Positions 12,084-23,030 are shown, numbered from the stretch's first letter. The stretch is 64,000 nt of DNA from Adiantum capillus-veneris (GCA_014529385.2 CM043960.1:39223281-39287280); one strand, 5' to 3'. Program-made: numbers and translations. The notes: generated from the sequence alone by a model not told the origin.

Positions 12084-12180
12084 AGATGAGTCTCCATCGT
12101 TGGCACTGAAACATTGAAAGGATGCCTAACTGGACTCAACACTGAGGCTTTTTTTAGAAAGCCAAAAATAACAGATTAAT
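12084..12180. repeat. Dispersed repeat, second copy at 2060-2140
   Basis: GAGTCTCCATCGTTGGCACTGAAACATTGAAAG followed by GATGCCTAAC and AGAAAGCCAAAAATA matches 2060-2140. It is adjacent to the CACTA 1 insertion site. Type unknown. Confidence 0.55.
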
Positions 12181-12232
12181 GAGAATCATCTAAAGATGTT
12201 GGAGGACTCGGGAAAGAAAGACTGAACTTTGA

Positions 12233-12287
12233 AGCTCTCTCTCTCTCTCTCTTTCCATGCTGCATGCGAGTGACCAGGACTCCACGA

Positions 12288-12328
<41 letters not shown>

Positions 12329-12500
12329 ATGAAAGGTTATCTCAGGTGCAGTCCAACAAATAGCTCTCTCTCTCTCTCTCTCTCTCTCTCTGGATAGCTT
12401 CATACGACGTTAAAATCCTCTTCTTCTTCTCTCTTTGTGCGCATGTCCCTGCAGGACCTGAGAGCTCTCTCCCTCTCTCTCTTTGTGCGCATGCAATCTC
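12233..12500. repeat. (CT)n-rich tract
   Basis: Several (CT)n arrays (12235-12252, 12290-12324, 12363-12391, 12470-12482) separated by 30-60 bp. The segment CTTTGTGCGCATG occurs twice (12434, 12481), indicating local duplication. Confidence 0.8.
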
Positions 12501-12649
12501 CTAAAATCCCCCAACTCGTGTAGTCATCGGTGTTGGGTGCCTGCGTACGCAAGATCGAGGCTAGGCGGGAGAGGGCGGGAGGACGCCTAAGGTAGCTAAC
12601 GTGGAAGAGGGAAGGGGGGTAATGGGATTTTCTTTAAAGAAGCACGAGT

Positions 12650-12925
12650 ACCAGGTTCAAATTCTTCCAAAGCTTGCAAGTTGTTTGACATTGACAGAAC
12701 GTGTCCTTTTTTACGTCAGTGCAAGGAAGGAAAGTCAGACTGGCACTTCAAAGACAGGCGTTCTTAGTGAGTAACTTTGGTGATAATTTGATCGACATGT
12801 ATGCAAAATATGGCCTGCTTCGGGCTGCGCAGAAGGTATTTTCATAATCTATAAGTCAAAGACGTAGAGACTTGGAATGTCCTTATTGCAGGATACATAG
12901 AGCTTGGGTATCTTTAATAGCATCG
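12650..12925 (+). pseudogene. PPR-like pseudogene fragment
   Basis: In one frame the sequence gives NLIDMYAKYGLLRAAQKVF (12785-12841), the diagnostic core of a plant PPR repeat. After a frame change the continuation ETWNVLIAGYIELGY (near 12868-12912) is the next repeat. Upstream, residues reminiscent of the LASCLTLTE.. helix are present in yet another frame. Stops and frameshifts make it a pseudogene. Organellar RNA-binding family membership is known; functionality here is excluded. Confidence 0.7.
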
Positions 12926-14180
12926 AGAATTTATGAGCAGGTAGTAAATAGAAGGCATCTCATCTGTTCTTTGCTTTCTAGCTTTCAACAGATGCTTTTT
13001 TCAGAGATCTGTGCAAGTTAGCCAACTTGGCGTAGACCAACGTTCTTAGTGCTCGCCCAACAACGAATGTGTGATGACATGTCCACTTGCATCATCCCAG
13101 CAGGTACGTCCTTGCTGCTTTCACAGTACATTTCTACATTCAATGTTTTGAGCCATGCCAGCAGCTGCATAATCATTGCCCATCAAGATGTATGAAACAG
13201 CAACACATGCGTCTGATTGTACTACGTGCTCCACGACCAATCTTCAAATCTACACATTACCCATTTTTGACAATCATGGAGAAAAGCAGATCATTTGGAG
13301 CATAATTACCACATCTTACTTAGCCTCTAAATTTGTCAAAAATCCTTGCAGGTTTAAAATGATCAATTGTGCAGCTGTAGTTCAATTTGTAAAGATTTAT
13401 TTTTCCCCCAATGTTATCAAAGCACATTTAAGTCTCATCCACTAAATCTGAATGACTACATGCATGGAGCACACTATGGAGAGTTTTCCTCCTATTTGCA
13501 TCCATTGAAAATAGTCCAAAGCTTCCTCGCAGTTATCAACGGGCATAGCCTCCTGTAAGAGTGTCTGAAATGATTATTTTGAAGAAATCATGCCAAAGCT
13601 TCTTGGCCTTGCCCCTGTACTTGTTCCTACAGCCAATGCATTCAAAGAAACTTGTAGCAGGGCCACAGTGTCACTTGCACTAGACAGGCAGTTACAGTTG
13701 GTACTTGGCGGACCGATGGACTGGAGCCGTCGGTGGTCTAGTGGACCAGAGTCGCTCGGCGGGACATAGAGGAGTGGTAGTCGAGTGGACACCATGGCCA
13801 GCCTACCACCTACCACAACAGCCCAGATACTGCAATGTCTTTCTTTGTTAGCAATTATGGATGATGTTAGCCAATGTATATAATATGTTCAGTCTGATGG
13901 ATAGAGTCTTTGGTCCAGAGTCTAGCCCTACACGTAGCACCCTCCATGCACTGTTTGAGCCTCAACACCCCATTGTACCTTGTGTGCTCTTGGTCTGGAC
14001 CTGTGTGAACTGCCAGCCAGTCTGTAGTTGATACATTGAGAGCAGTTGAGCTTACACCTTGGGCTTGGAGGCTATCTTGCTGTGTCTATTTTGAGTATAT
14101 TTTCCTGCTGTTTTTCAGTTTAGTATGTCAATATGTCTGTGAGTTGTCCAGCAATGTGCCATAGAGTGAGATTTCTATGC
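12926..14180. other. No gene recognised
   Basis: Short open frames at 13087-13305 and 13574-13816 have no recognisable domain. Part of the stretch (13840-14180) is compositionally like LTR or leader sequence of a retroelement, but no partner LTR was found in the window. Confidence 0.4.
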
Positions 14181-14504
14181 ATACTGGACCGAGGAGCACC
14201 CACATTAGAGACCACAACATAGTTTTTCTGCTACAGAAGTTGTCATTTTTGGCACTCCTAGTGGGACCTCAAATGAAGTCTCACTCTCCACTGCTCATTC
14301 AAGCCAGTGGAATCGCTAGCCCAGCTGGAAGAGTTCATTGGGTAGGTCCCAAGTTGACTAGTCTAGGCTAGTCTAAGTGATCGAGCAGGTCGAGCCTCGT
14401 CACTAGTTGACACCTCCGTTTGGGAGGTGGGATCAATCGCTCACGATCACCGGTTGATTGTGACCGTTGAATTGCCTAAGGAATGCAAAAGATTCCTACT
14501 TTTC

Positions 14505-14590
14505 CGGTTCCAAGGCGTGAACCCACTACCCTCTCCTCCTTGAAATTGACTCAAACCGCTACGCTATCACGTGTCCGTTGAAAGGTGGGT
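14505..14590 (-). repeat. tRNA-like (SINE-type) Pol III promoter
   Basis: On the minus strand, GATAGCGTAGCGGTTTGAG resembles an A box (TRGYnnArnnGG), and GTGGGTTCACGCC about 35 bp later resembles a B box (GGTTCGAnTCC). The D-arm/T-arm spacing fits a tRNA-derived head; no complete cloverleaf is evident, so it is not called a tRNA gene. Confidence 0.45.
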
Positions 14591-14635
14591 GTGTGGTAAG
14601 TTTATAGATTACGGCGTCGCGGCCAAGTTCACATC

Positions 14636-14795
14636 TAGTTCACACTTACTTCACACCGAGTTCACATTGAGTTCACACCAAATTTGGTGTGATGTGCATA
14701 CCCTCTCAAGTTCACATCAAGTTAACACTTAGTTCACGTCGAGTTCACACCAAATTCGGTGTGGTGCACATACCTCCCGAGTTCACACCTAGTTC
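14636..14795. repeat. 72-bp tandem repeat with palindromes
   Basis: AGTTCACAC-type words (CACACCGAGTTCACA, AAGTTCACATC, CGAGTTCACACC) fill the stretch. Two copies of a palindrome occur 72 bp apart: CACACCAAATTTGGTGTG at 14674-14691 (perfect) and CACACCAAATTCGGTGTG at 14746-14763 (one mismatch pair), each followed by a GTGCATACC/GTGCACATACC word. Confidence 0.85.
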
Positions 14796-15407
14796 AAACG
14801 GGGATCGGATTGCCCGGATTGCACCCGTCTCGCGACACCTAATGTGGGTCATTAATCCCACCTCCCTAGGCGTCTAGGCTGGTTCAGTAGTGTCCAGCAG
14901 GTCAAGTTTACTCCATGCTAGTCTAGCATAGTCGAAGAGGACGACCTTGGTGTAGTACGTCCAGCCTAGTCCAAACTAGTCTAGCACAGTTCAACAGGTC
15001 GAGCCTAGTCGAGATGTCTAGTATGATCTAGCAGGTTGACTGTGGTCTAGTAAGTTGACTAGCCTAGCAAGGCCAGAGGTTGACTAGTACACAGAGGTTG
15101 TATTCCCGCTCGGCTGCTTGGTTCTTAGGCTGCTCCTGTATAATACATACAAGGTAGTCATCTAAAGACTGTTCGAGTCCTCTCAAGAGACCTTTCGAAT
15201 ATTATCACAGAAAGCGTCACCTTTCTTACCCAATAGAAGTCCTCCACCCCCACTTCTACTACTTCCTCAAGCATCCACCTCAATCACCTTCTTGCCACCT
15301 TTGACACCTCTTCTACCACACATTCTAACACCTTCCTTATCCTCCCCACCACCCGCTCGAAAACGCAACAAGTCCAAAGCAATGGAAGACGAGCTATTTG
15401 GCCAAAG

Positions 15408-15560
15408 TCAATAAAGAGGATATTGGGGTGGTCAATTATGCAGATACTTATCTTGTGCCTTTGCCTTCAACCTTGGATAGCTTAGCTGACAAATGGTATA
15501 GTCAATTTGCAGGTAATCACTTCGTAGATTGGGTGACATCAACGCAAAGTTTTTTGTGAG
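15408..15560 (+). pseudogene. Retrotransposon gag-like scrap
   Basis: One frame reads NYADTYLVPLPSTLDSLADKW followed by YSQFAGNHFVDWVTSTQSF and then a stop. The A-x-W-Y-x(7-9)-W-x4-F pattern is that of the plant LTR-retrotransposon gag domain (PF03732-like). It is short and isolated. Confidence 0.4.
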
Positions 15561-15660
15561 GCCTTCCGTCCAGGTGACTTCCAAGAGAAGGTTTTGGAAG
15601 TTCCAAAGAGGAAACGTTTTGTAACAGGCTTGGACACTGAGAATAGAAACTTCAAAAGCA

Positions 15661-15661
15661 C

Positions 15662-15710
<49 letters not shown>
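15661..15710. repeat. (TA)n(GA)n microsatellite at LINE 3' end
   Basis: (AT)n at 15662-15685 joined to (GA)n at 15686-15710, directly abutting the 3' tail of the minus-strand LINE. Confidence 0.95.
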
Positions 15711-15918
15711 AATGAAATGTTATATTAATGTCTTCAAAAGGCCGTAGTGACCTATGAGACCAGAAAGTTACAAGGTGGTGGATCTGATACAAAGTCAGAG
15801 TAACAAAATAACCTAACAACAGTACAAAACAAAGATATATATTATGGGATTCTCGATTGGTCGATGTGAGCTAAGCCGAAAACTAAGCAAAAAAGGGCGG
15901 CTAGTTTGGATAGCTGAA

Positions 15919-17264
15919 TCAAAAAAGATCTAGCATCGATCGTTGGCGAATCTCATCAATTTCCTCCATGGTTAGTAGTCTGACCGGGCGTCGTGCATGC
16001 CTGGCTAGCGTGCTCTGAATCTTTTGACGTAGCCTCCGTCGATGTTGTGTAGTCTTGCGCAGTCGTGGGCGCCTGGATTTCCCCAGTTCAATCGCTTGGT
16101 CAATCAGTGTGCCTCTGGTGTGAGACGGGGGGGAGCTCTGCTGTGGGAGTGGCTCTTGCGGATGTCCCGTGTCTGCTCTGAAGAAGTCTGTAATCCGTCT
16201 TTGAGACTGGTTAGCCTCGCCATTCATCAGGCTCTCTCTCTGTGTCTGCGCAGCTCGAGCAAGAACAAACCCAGGCATCTTTGATCTTCGTATCCCATTA
16301 CTCTTGAGAGTGGTCCAAAACCCTCTCTGAACAAGCAATGGAAGCGGCCTCGAATCTCGTAGTAGACGGGGCAGTGGCATGTATAATGCAGCTCTGTCAG
16401 GTTCCATGTCACACAAGGGGCATGTCCTGGCCTCTGCTGGTACTCTGTTGTATCTCCCAGTTTCAATCCGCAGCTGGTGAGCGATGTGCATAACTGGCCA
16501 ATAGCACACCGTATCCCATGAGACAGGTGGGTATCCATGTACCTGGGTCTCATCACAAAACCATCTTCCATAAGCTGGAGAAAGTGGTCTCTGTAGAAAG
16601 CAATCTTCCTGCCCAGTTCTTGTGCTGGTTGTACCCTTGTCCTCCTGGTGTCTAGCTGGGTCAGGACTTGGCGGACGAGCTTGGTGATCTCCGACTGTGT
16701 AAGAATGAGAGATGGTGCATCCAATGAGTACTGGAATGGTGGCAGCCTGTCTATGCTGAACGCATGCGCCTGAAACCATGATGTCATCTCCCCATACCAG
16801 CATGTTGTATCTCCTTGTATGGCTAACTGTCGAGAGGACTCAAGTGCTATGCGAGCATATCTGTCTCTGGGAAGTTCCCATGTGCGGTTTATGAAGGAGA
16901 CTGATCTGGTGAGCGCCTCTACCACTAGTGGGGGGGCCGCTAGCTCTGCTCGGATAATGGCCCGTGGTACTAATGCCTTGGCTCTAATGAGCCACGAGAT
17001 CATAGAGACGAGAGGTTTCTCCATGTTCCCCCATCCGTCTGAGCGACCCGGCCTCCCGTGGTGATCCAGTGAAGGTCCCCATATCTCAGTCCCATAGAGC
17101 AATGCTGAAGCCACCAAGGTGTCAAAGAGCCAGAGCTTCGTCCGGGGCTCCTGAAACTGAACTTGCGAACACATCCTCTCCAATCTACCCAATGCTGCGT
17201 GGGCTCTAGTAAGTCTAGTCTCTGCTGCTCTTCTGAGTGAGAATGCAGGCCCGCTAAAAACCAC
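15919..17264 (-). pseudogene. LINE A ORF2 C-terminal region
   Basis: Two overlapping minus frames (17264-16227 and 16803-15919) together carry the post-RT thumb (LGRLERMCSQ.., LLYGTEIWGPSLDHHGR), a Cys/His knuckle split across frames near 16390-16430 (CPLCDMEPD in one frame, LHYTCHCPVY in the other), and a basic C-terminal tail. The tail includes QRRITDFF (16180-16203), an exact match to the PCNA-interacting peptide consensus Qxx[ILM]xxFF, and ends with a basic RRLRQKIQ..RRPVRLLTMEEIDEIRQR stretch. At least two frameshifts separate these parts. Confidence 0.85.
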
Positions 17265-18290
17265 TCCAAGGTAAGTGTAAGCGTCTGTCTACTCCACAGT
17301 CTCCTGGCCGTATGTGAATGTAGGTGCTGACCTCCTGATCCACTGTGGGGTGGTATTAAACACCATAACCTTGGTTTTACCCAGGTTGACAGACAAACCA
17401 CTTTCGTGGGCAAACGTATGCAAAGCATCCAATTGACGTTGCATTCCTTCTAGGGATTCGGAGATCAACACTATGTCATCAGCATATAACAAAAGTGGAA
17501 TCCATGTCCCTGCCAACTGAGCACCTTTATCCCCATCGTTGTCAATGTAGTCAGAAACCTCATCCACATACATACCGAAAAGAGTAGGAGAGAGCGGGCA
17601 GCCCTGCTTCACCCCAATAGTGGAGTCAACCGGTGTAGAAAGTCCCTCCGGGGTGCGTACATGCCCTACTACTGATCTGTACAATGCCATGATCCCCCAA
17701 ATGAATTATGTGGGTACTCCCATTTCCTGTAGTTTGCGCATCAGTCTAGCTCTGGGTACCGTGTCGAAAGCTTTGCGGAAGTCCACAAAGCTACAATAGA
17801 TCCGTCTCCCATGGGATCTGCCTTCTTCGATGATGGCCTTAAGTGTTAGGATATGGTCAAGAGTAGAGAAGCCTCTCCTGAATCCTGCCTGCTCAGTTGC
17901 ACGTATCCCTTCCCTCTCTGCCCATCTACTCAGCTCTTGCTCCAGAATGGATGCATACAACCGTGCCATTGTGTGCCCAATCATAATAGTGCGATAATTC
18001 CCAGGCTCCATGGGGTCTCCTGATTTGAAGATAGGTACAATCGTAGATAGGCTCCAAGAGTCTTTTAGGCCCTCACACATGGCCCGGTTAAACATATCTG
18101 CTAGAAGCTCTGCTAGTAGGTCTTTGGCATGCATGAAATGCTCAGCGACTAGGCCATCATGATCATATGCTCTCCCAGTCTTCATCCTGTCAATAGCTTT
18201 CTTCACCATCTCAGCGGTGAAAAAGACACATGCGTGTGGGCATGGATCAGGGGGGTTGGAAAGGGCCGGCTGTCCAGGTACTGTGTACAA
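17265..18290 (-). pseudogene. LINE A reverse transcriptase domain
   Basis: The minus strand encodes the RT fingers and palm: WSLSTIVPIFKSGDP..NYRTIMIG (RT1-2), GFRRGFSTLDHILTLKAI, CSFVDFRKAFDTVPR (motif A, near 17770-17800), IGVKQGCPLSPTLFGMYVDE (motif B) and YADDIVLIS (motif C). Nonsense codons interrupt it at about 17706 (TAA, after MGVPT) and 17289 (TAG, after QETVE). In the family, this domain copies element RNA at a nicked chromosomal target. Confidence 0.92.
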
Positions 18291-18817
18291 AGATGATGTG
18301 TATTTCCCCCAAGTCTCTGTGGAGGAAATAGCAGGGGGGGGGGGGGGGACTGCTCATGAAAGAGCCGCCACGCCTCACGCGAGTCCTGACTCAAGAATAG
18401 CTGATATAGATCATCCGCGAGTCGAGCCAAAAAAGCCCTCTTCTTCCGCCGCACCGGGCGTCGGAAGTCAATCTGTGACAGTCTGTGAGTGACGTCCCCC
18501 AACATCACCTCCCTCTGAAGTCTGGCTCTAGTCTGGCGGCACTCCTCATCGTACCAGCTGTTCTGAGGCATGCTCCCTGATCGGCGGCTATGCTCAGGCT
18601 GGGTGTGTGGGTATGCTTCTGCTGCTGCCTCATGTAATGTCTGTGTCAGTATAGTAGTTAGCTCTTCCAGAGGTCGCCCCGGGTCCTCAGTGCATAGGCG
18701 TGTGTAGATTCCGTCCATGTATACAGAATCCGTCTCCCGTGTGAATGTGTAGCGAGTAGGGGCTGCTACTCGTGGCCTGTGTGCTACACTGAACTGGAAG
18801 GAGATGGTCATCGACAC
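18291..18817 (-). pseudogene. LINE A linker between EN and RT
   Basis: This minus frame (18817-18203) carries the usual linker with RKKRAFLARLADDLYQLFLSQDSREAWRLFHEQS, typical of the pre-RT region. A run of 15 G on the + strand (18334-18348) sits just after this segment and shifts the frame before the RT; it is probably a slippage expansion. Confidence 0.8.
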
Positions 18818-19575
18818 ACTAGAGCATGATCCACTGCCACCCCGATCGGTCTGGGCTCAACTGTGAGATCCTGGATACCGGAGATGAGATTCGGTTGTGC
18901 CATGACATAGTCTACTGTGCTGGCTCCATGTCTGTGTGGGAAGCATGTAAAACCTCTCGAAGCAGGAAATCTCTGTAGGCCGTTCAAGATGGCCAATCCA
19001 TGTGCAATGCCCATGTCTGTTAGGTGTCACCCATACTCAGTACATTCCATATCGTGTGAGAGTCTGGAAAGGCTCGTCTCTACAACATCTAGCTCTCTTA
19101 GCATCTCCTCTGAAGTATCATAAGACACTGCCTGATGATGGGTAGTCTTGGCATTGAAGTCCCCTAGGATGATAATGTCACCGTCCCTAGAGAACTCCCA
19201 TATGTCATCATCCAAAATAGAGAAAGGGGACTGTCCTCTGGGTGATGCATAAACTGATGTACTCGGGGGAAAGTAGCAAATAGCTAGATAAAGGTATCTG
19301 CATGTCTCTGCTTTTAGTCTCACCCACATATACCTAGCCTGCTCGTCCCTGCGGGCTATATGTATCAGTGACTGCAGATTCTCTCTAAATAACACTGCCA
19401 CTCCTCCCGAGCCCTGCCCTCTGTGCTCTGAGCGTGTCTCCTGTCTGTAGGCTGTCTCCCACCTGTATCCACTGATGTGAGGCATGGATTGCCTTGGGGC
19501 CTGGTGTGTCTCACAGTAAAAGATGATGTCTCTTCCAGTAAAGCTATCCTCAAAGGCACCCACATCAAGACGCAT
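18808..19575 (-). pseudogene. LINE A AP-like endonuclease
   Basis: Minus-strand frames encode an exonuclease-endonuclease-phosphatase domain: IIFYCETH (catalytic Glu box), GYRWETAYRQ..GSGGVAVLFRENL, ICYFPPST, IIILGDFNAKTTHH (GDFNA box), then, after a stop near 19027, ILNGLQRFPASRGFTC, STVDYVMA and a terminal VAVDHALV where the family has SDH. The SDH-like motif reads VDH. This activity nicks target DNA for target-primed reverse transcription. Confidence 0.88.
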
Positions 19576-19632
19576 AGATCCATTGCAGTTCCAGGCAGCT
19601 ACGTTGAGTGTGGTCCCATAAGTCTCGCACCG

Positions 19633-20535
19633 TCATGTGGAGCGTCGTTCTAGTATTACCACTTTTCCGTCTCGGTAAAAAGCGATCTTGCCTTTTTCCC
19701 TTGCCGCTCTAATCTCCGGCATTACTTCCTGCATATGAGCGATTTGCGAGAGGGTGAGATCATCCCCGAGGAAGATGCCAGTCTCTTTAAGAGTAGGTCT
19801 TTTCTTCAAGAATGACTTCTTTGCTTCCATGGAGGGAAAACGGAGGATGAGTGCTCTTTCTTTTGAGGTTTCTCCACTGCTTCCCTTTTTCTTTATGTTG
19901 CCCACTCTCCATGCCCTTGTGTGTGTCGGCTCATGAATCCCCATCAAGGCTGTGAGTTCTTTTACTTCTTCGTCCACATTGCCTTTGTCTTTAAGACCGC
20001 AAATTCTCACATATAAAGCGCGCACCCTTCTCCTCTGCTCCTCCTCTAGTGTCTGATTAATGATGTTGTTGGGTGTGGGTGTGGGTGTGGGCGTTATCTC
20101 CTTGTCTTTTCCTTTCTTGGCCACCTTGATCCATTTCTCGGCTTCGTCCGCCTTCTGTTGAGTTTTGGTAAGAACATCCACCCAAGAGGTCGTCATTTCT
20201 TTATGCTGCTCTTCTCCTTTGTTGATGGCCCGTACTTGCTCCTTGATCGTGTTGATTTCTTCGATTATTGAGGGTTGCAGTTTGCCCTCTTCCAATGGGT
20301 TTTTTGATCATGCTTCGGCGAGCTCTTTCTTGAGTGACGCGATCTCTTCCTCTTGGGTCGTCACTCGGTCTTCCAACGTGCTTATCTTGCTCTCTTGGAT
20401 CAGCACGCGTCCTTCGAGCATGTTTATTGTGCCCCAGAGGTTGCGGTTCATCTTGGTCATGATCTTCGTCATCTCCTCTTTGCATTTTTGAATGGCATCC
20501 TCTAGGGGGTCGGCTTTATCCTTCATCTTCCTCAT
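19633..20535 (-). pseudogene. LINE A ORF1p (coiled coil + RRM-like)
   Basis: A start codon at 20535 opens a heptad-rich N-terminus (INMLEGRVLIQESKISTLED.., about 75 codons). An in-frame TGA near 20308 interrupts it, and the same strand continues with a second coiled coil, a PTPTPTP linker and RRVRALYVRICGLKD..ALILRFPSMEAKKSFLKKR..IFLGDDLTLSQIAHMQEVMPEIRAAREKGKIAFYRDGKVVI, which has the layout of the RRM and C-terminal domain of L1-type ORF1 proteins. The expected role is RNA binding and chaperoning in the retrotransposition particle. About 300 codons in all, normal for ORF1p. Confidence 0.75.
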
Positions 20536-20560
20536 GCTTGATCGCCGTCCGCAAGGGAGT

Positions 20561-20790
20561 TAGGTGTACGTGTGCACCCACCCTAGTAGCAGGCGCGGCG
20601 GCTGGGGGTCACTGGATGTACATGTGCACCCACACTGGCAGTGATCGCGACGAGTGGTGGAGCGCGAGGCGGTGTGGCCAGGTGCCCTCAATATGCTCAG
20701 CTATGTGTGTGTGTGTGTGTGTGTGTATCTCGAAAACAAAAGTGAAGGGGGGGGGGGGGGGGGGGGGGTGGGGGAGGGGGAGGGGGGTAG
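20561..20790. repeat. (TG)n and poly(G) tract
   Basis: GTGTACGTGTGCACCCAC-like segments at about 20565 and 20617 form a short duplication (possibly LINE A 5' sequence). (TG)n occupies about 20705-20726 and G-rich DNA including a long G run spans 20747-20787. Confidence 0.75.
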
Positions 20791-20890
20791 AAATGAAATG
20801 AAATGTTATATTAAAGTTATATTAAAGTCTTTAAAAGGCCATAATGACCTATGAGGCCCAAAAGTTACAAAGTGGTGGGGGCGGGGTTAG
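20791..20890 (-). mobile_element. LINE A 3'-end stub
   Basis: AAATGAAATGAAATGTTATATTAA, the ATTAAAGTCTTTAAAAGGCC word and TGACCTATGAGGCCC match the 3' terminal 80 bp of LINE A (15711-15790) and the copy at 6271. The tail abuts the poly(G) tract. Confidence 0.8.
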
Positions 20891-21284
20891 AAAAAAAATA
20901 AAATAATAAAAAATAAAAAGAAATTAAAGACCTCCTACTCGTAGAAGAAGAGAGGGGGACATCCTACGTGTAAAAAAAGGGGGGGAAGCCCTACGCGTAG
21001 AAGAAAGGGGTGGGGGGCAGGGGACGCCATACGCGGGGAGCGGAGGAGTGCGGGTGAGCAGAGGACGGGAGCAAGGGACAGCGCGGGTGAGCAGGGGGTG
21101 GTGGTGCAGGGGGCAGCGCGGGTGAGTAGAGGACGGGAGCAGGGGACGGAGGTACAGGGACAGCTCGCGAGCGGGGGGGGGGTGCTGGGAGCAGAGGGCG
21201 GTGGTGCAGGGTCAGCGCGCGGGTGGGGGGCAGGTGCAGGGGCAGCGGCGGCAGCGGGAGAGCAGGGCAGGGGCAACGGCAGCG

Positions 21285-21339
<55 letters not shown>

Positions 21340-21340
21340 A
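20891..21340. repeat. GC-rich degenerate repeat and (GA)n
   Basis: GGGTGAGCAG-GGACGGGAGCAGGGACAGCGC-type words repeat imperfectly at 21040-21280, followed by (GA)n at about 21290-21334. Proline/alanine-rich frames over it are compositional. Confidence 0.75.
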
Positions 21341-21577
21341 CACGGTCTAACGGAGTTCCGTGCCCAAAGATATTGGCCCCAAAATTTGCCGCCCCTTTTG
21401 ATATTTCTTTATCATTAATCATTGCAAAGTTCAACTCCCGAGGGACCTCTGCTCTCAGACTCTGCAAAACCGAATGCTTTGCATATGTATGCACGACTTT
21501 TAAAAAAAGCTAAAAAAATGAGAATCTCTGTAGATTCTCCTCTCTCTCTCTCTCATGCATGGAAACTAGACTTGTAA

Positions 21578-21637
<60 letters not shown>

Positions 21638-22253
21638 ACAAGTTATTAAGAATAAGTTGAAGTAACTCCTTTTGTCTCACCCCTCCTTTTCCTCATAAAA
21701 AAGGTCTTTGCTATGCATTACTATGGACCTTCAATCGAACTTAAGTTAGTCAACAAAAAACACACACACTGTTAACCACTAGTTCAAATTTAAGCTAATG
21801 TTCTTGTCTGCACCACACTCGAGGCACATAGAACATTAAGCATCCAACATATGACATAGGAACCAAGCCATGTTCGCATGTGACTTTAAATTTTGCACTT
21901 ATTTTTTATGTTTACTAATGAAAGGCTCTCCACGTCTGAGAAACAAAGAACTCATACTCGTACCAAACTGAAGTTCTAAGACGACTAGACTGTTTTTCAA
22001 AGTTCATATTTTTTGCTTAGGATTTTACACTACAAATTTATGAGTATCGACCTCCTCATTTTTTACTACAACATGGGCCATTATCTATGTGTAGTGGGAA
22101 CAAACCCAGCTTTGTCCCATTACAATAGTACCTAGTTACCTGCTTGATTCACTCGCTCTGTCGTTGCCAAGCCTTTGTTGAAGGTTGAACGGCATGGTAA
22201 ACCGCTTGGAGTTGGGACCTAAGCCAAGCATGCATATATATATATATATATAT
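21341..22253. other. Intergenic DNA with (CT)n(CA)n array
   Basis: A compound (CT)n(CA)n microsatellite lies at about 21577-21641 and (TA)n at 22232-22254. At 22028, CACTACAAATTTATGAGTATCG resembles a CACTA terminus but has no partner. No gene was recognised. Confidence 0.5.
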
Positions 22254-22691
22254 ATAACTTCCAATACATTCGACAGCTTTCACCCTTTCGATAAATATAT
22301 ATCCTAGGAGCAAAATAATTCAACAGCTTCATCTGAAGATCTGGAATTAGCTCCTTGGCATCAAGTCGATAGGATGGAATCATTCTAACTTCTATGAAAT
22401 TGATATTTTCAATGACCAAATACATACTGCAAGACACAACGGCATTGCATTGCAAATGCTACTTACAATATTGAGATGTCATCTCTTTTCGAAAAAAAAT
22501 TCCATGACTGGTAGGAGAAATCCCCACCATGGCAAATAAGTTTTTTGAGGATAACTTTGATTGTTTTTTTTTAAGAAAAGGAATAAGCTACCAGCAAGGC
22601 GCACTCTACCATGCCATTTCAGGAGATTGGAGTGGCGTATGCGATTGTGCAACAGAATGGATGGGCGTTATTTCTTTCTCTCTATGTCTCC

Positions 22692-22752
<61 letters not shown>

Positions 22753-22755
22753 ACA
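22254..22755. repeat. Dispersed 0.5-kb repeat, copy 1
   Basis: It aligns throughout with 37500-37999 in the same orientation: TTTCACCCTTT, GCTTCATCT-AAGAT-TGGAATTAG, TTGGCATCAAGTCGAT-GGATGGAATCATT and CATGACTGGTAGGA-AAATCCCCACCATGG blocks. Both copies end CTCTCTATGTCTCCCTATCTC and run straight into (CT)n(CA)n or (CA)n. The minus strand keeps a decayed frame (VRMIPSYRLDAKELIP..), so it may derive from a coding element. No family recognised. Confidence 0.8.
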
Positions 22756-23030
22756 AGTACTTATTTCTCTATATATTACCTAACCACTATGTTCTAAAGC
22801 ACACCCTAGGTTTCACTCACATATTACCTTGCTTTATATACAAAAACATCCCCGTACTGCTTTCAAATTTTTTATAGACATCCACCCATGCTATAACTAA
22901 GGTTGATAACACCTGAACAACTATCATTATAAAAATAGTGCCTATTTTTTAGGCTACACTTGAATAAAATCCACCGTGGGATGGTACCCCTAAGGAGGAA
23001 TAATATTAAACCAAAAAACGTGGGCACTAA

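Larger units (their letters stand above)
14405..14868. mobile_element. Foldback/MITE-like block
   Basis: The block begins GGGAGGTGGGATCAAT (about 14415-14430) and ends ATTAATCCCACCTCCC (about 14850-14866), a near-perfect inverted pair about 430 bp apart. It contains a tRNA-like Pol III promoter on the minus strand and a 72-bp tandem repeat with palindromes. No clean target duplication was identified, so the class is uncertain. Confidence 0.4.
14330..15095. repeat. CTAGTC/GACTAG-rich repeat region
   Basis: CTAGTCTAG, GGTCGAGCCTAGTC and TAGTCTAGCA variants recur at 14352-14405 and 14880-15090. The pattern is interrupted by the foldback-like block 14405-14868, suggesting one element inserted into another. 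Confidence 0.6.
15711..20560 (-). mobile_element. Near full-length LINE retrotransposon (LINE A)
   Basis: A minus-strand non-LTR element of about 4.85 kb with ORF1 (coiled coil plus RRM-like, 20535-19633), AP-like endonuclease (19575-18808), RT (18290-17265) and a C-terminal region with a Cys-rich knuckle and PIP-box-like peptide (to 15919). The 3' end is AACATTTCATT and is immediately followed by (TC)n. Further 3' ends of the family lie at 6271, 20791 and about 57028. Frameshifts, nonsense codons and a G15 expansion (18334-18348) inactivate it. The 5' boundary near 20540-20600 is uncertain and no target duplication was found. Confidence 0.9.

Noticed and set aside
20935-21494. Pro/Ala-rich frames in GC-rich DNA
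   Set aside because: Produced by GGGTGAGCAG-type repeats and (GA)n; no domain, and overlapping frames on both strands look alike.
22028-22080. Third CACTA terminus (CACTACAAATTTATGAG)
   Set aside because: No matching inverted end with a 3-bp target duplication was found; six matching bases are expected by chance.
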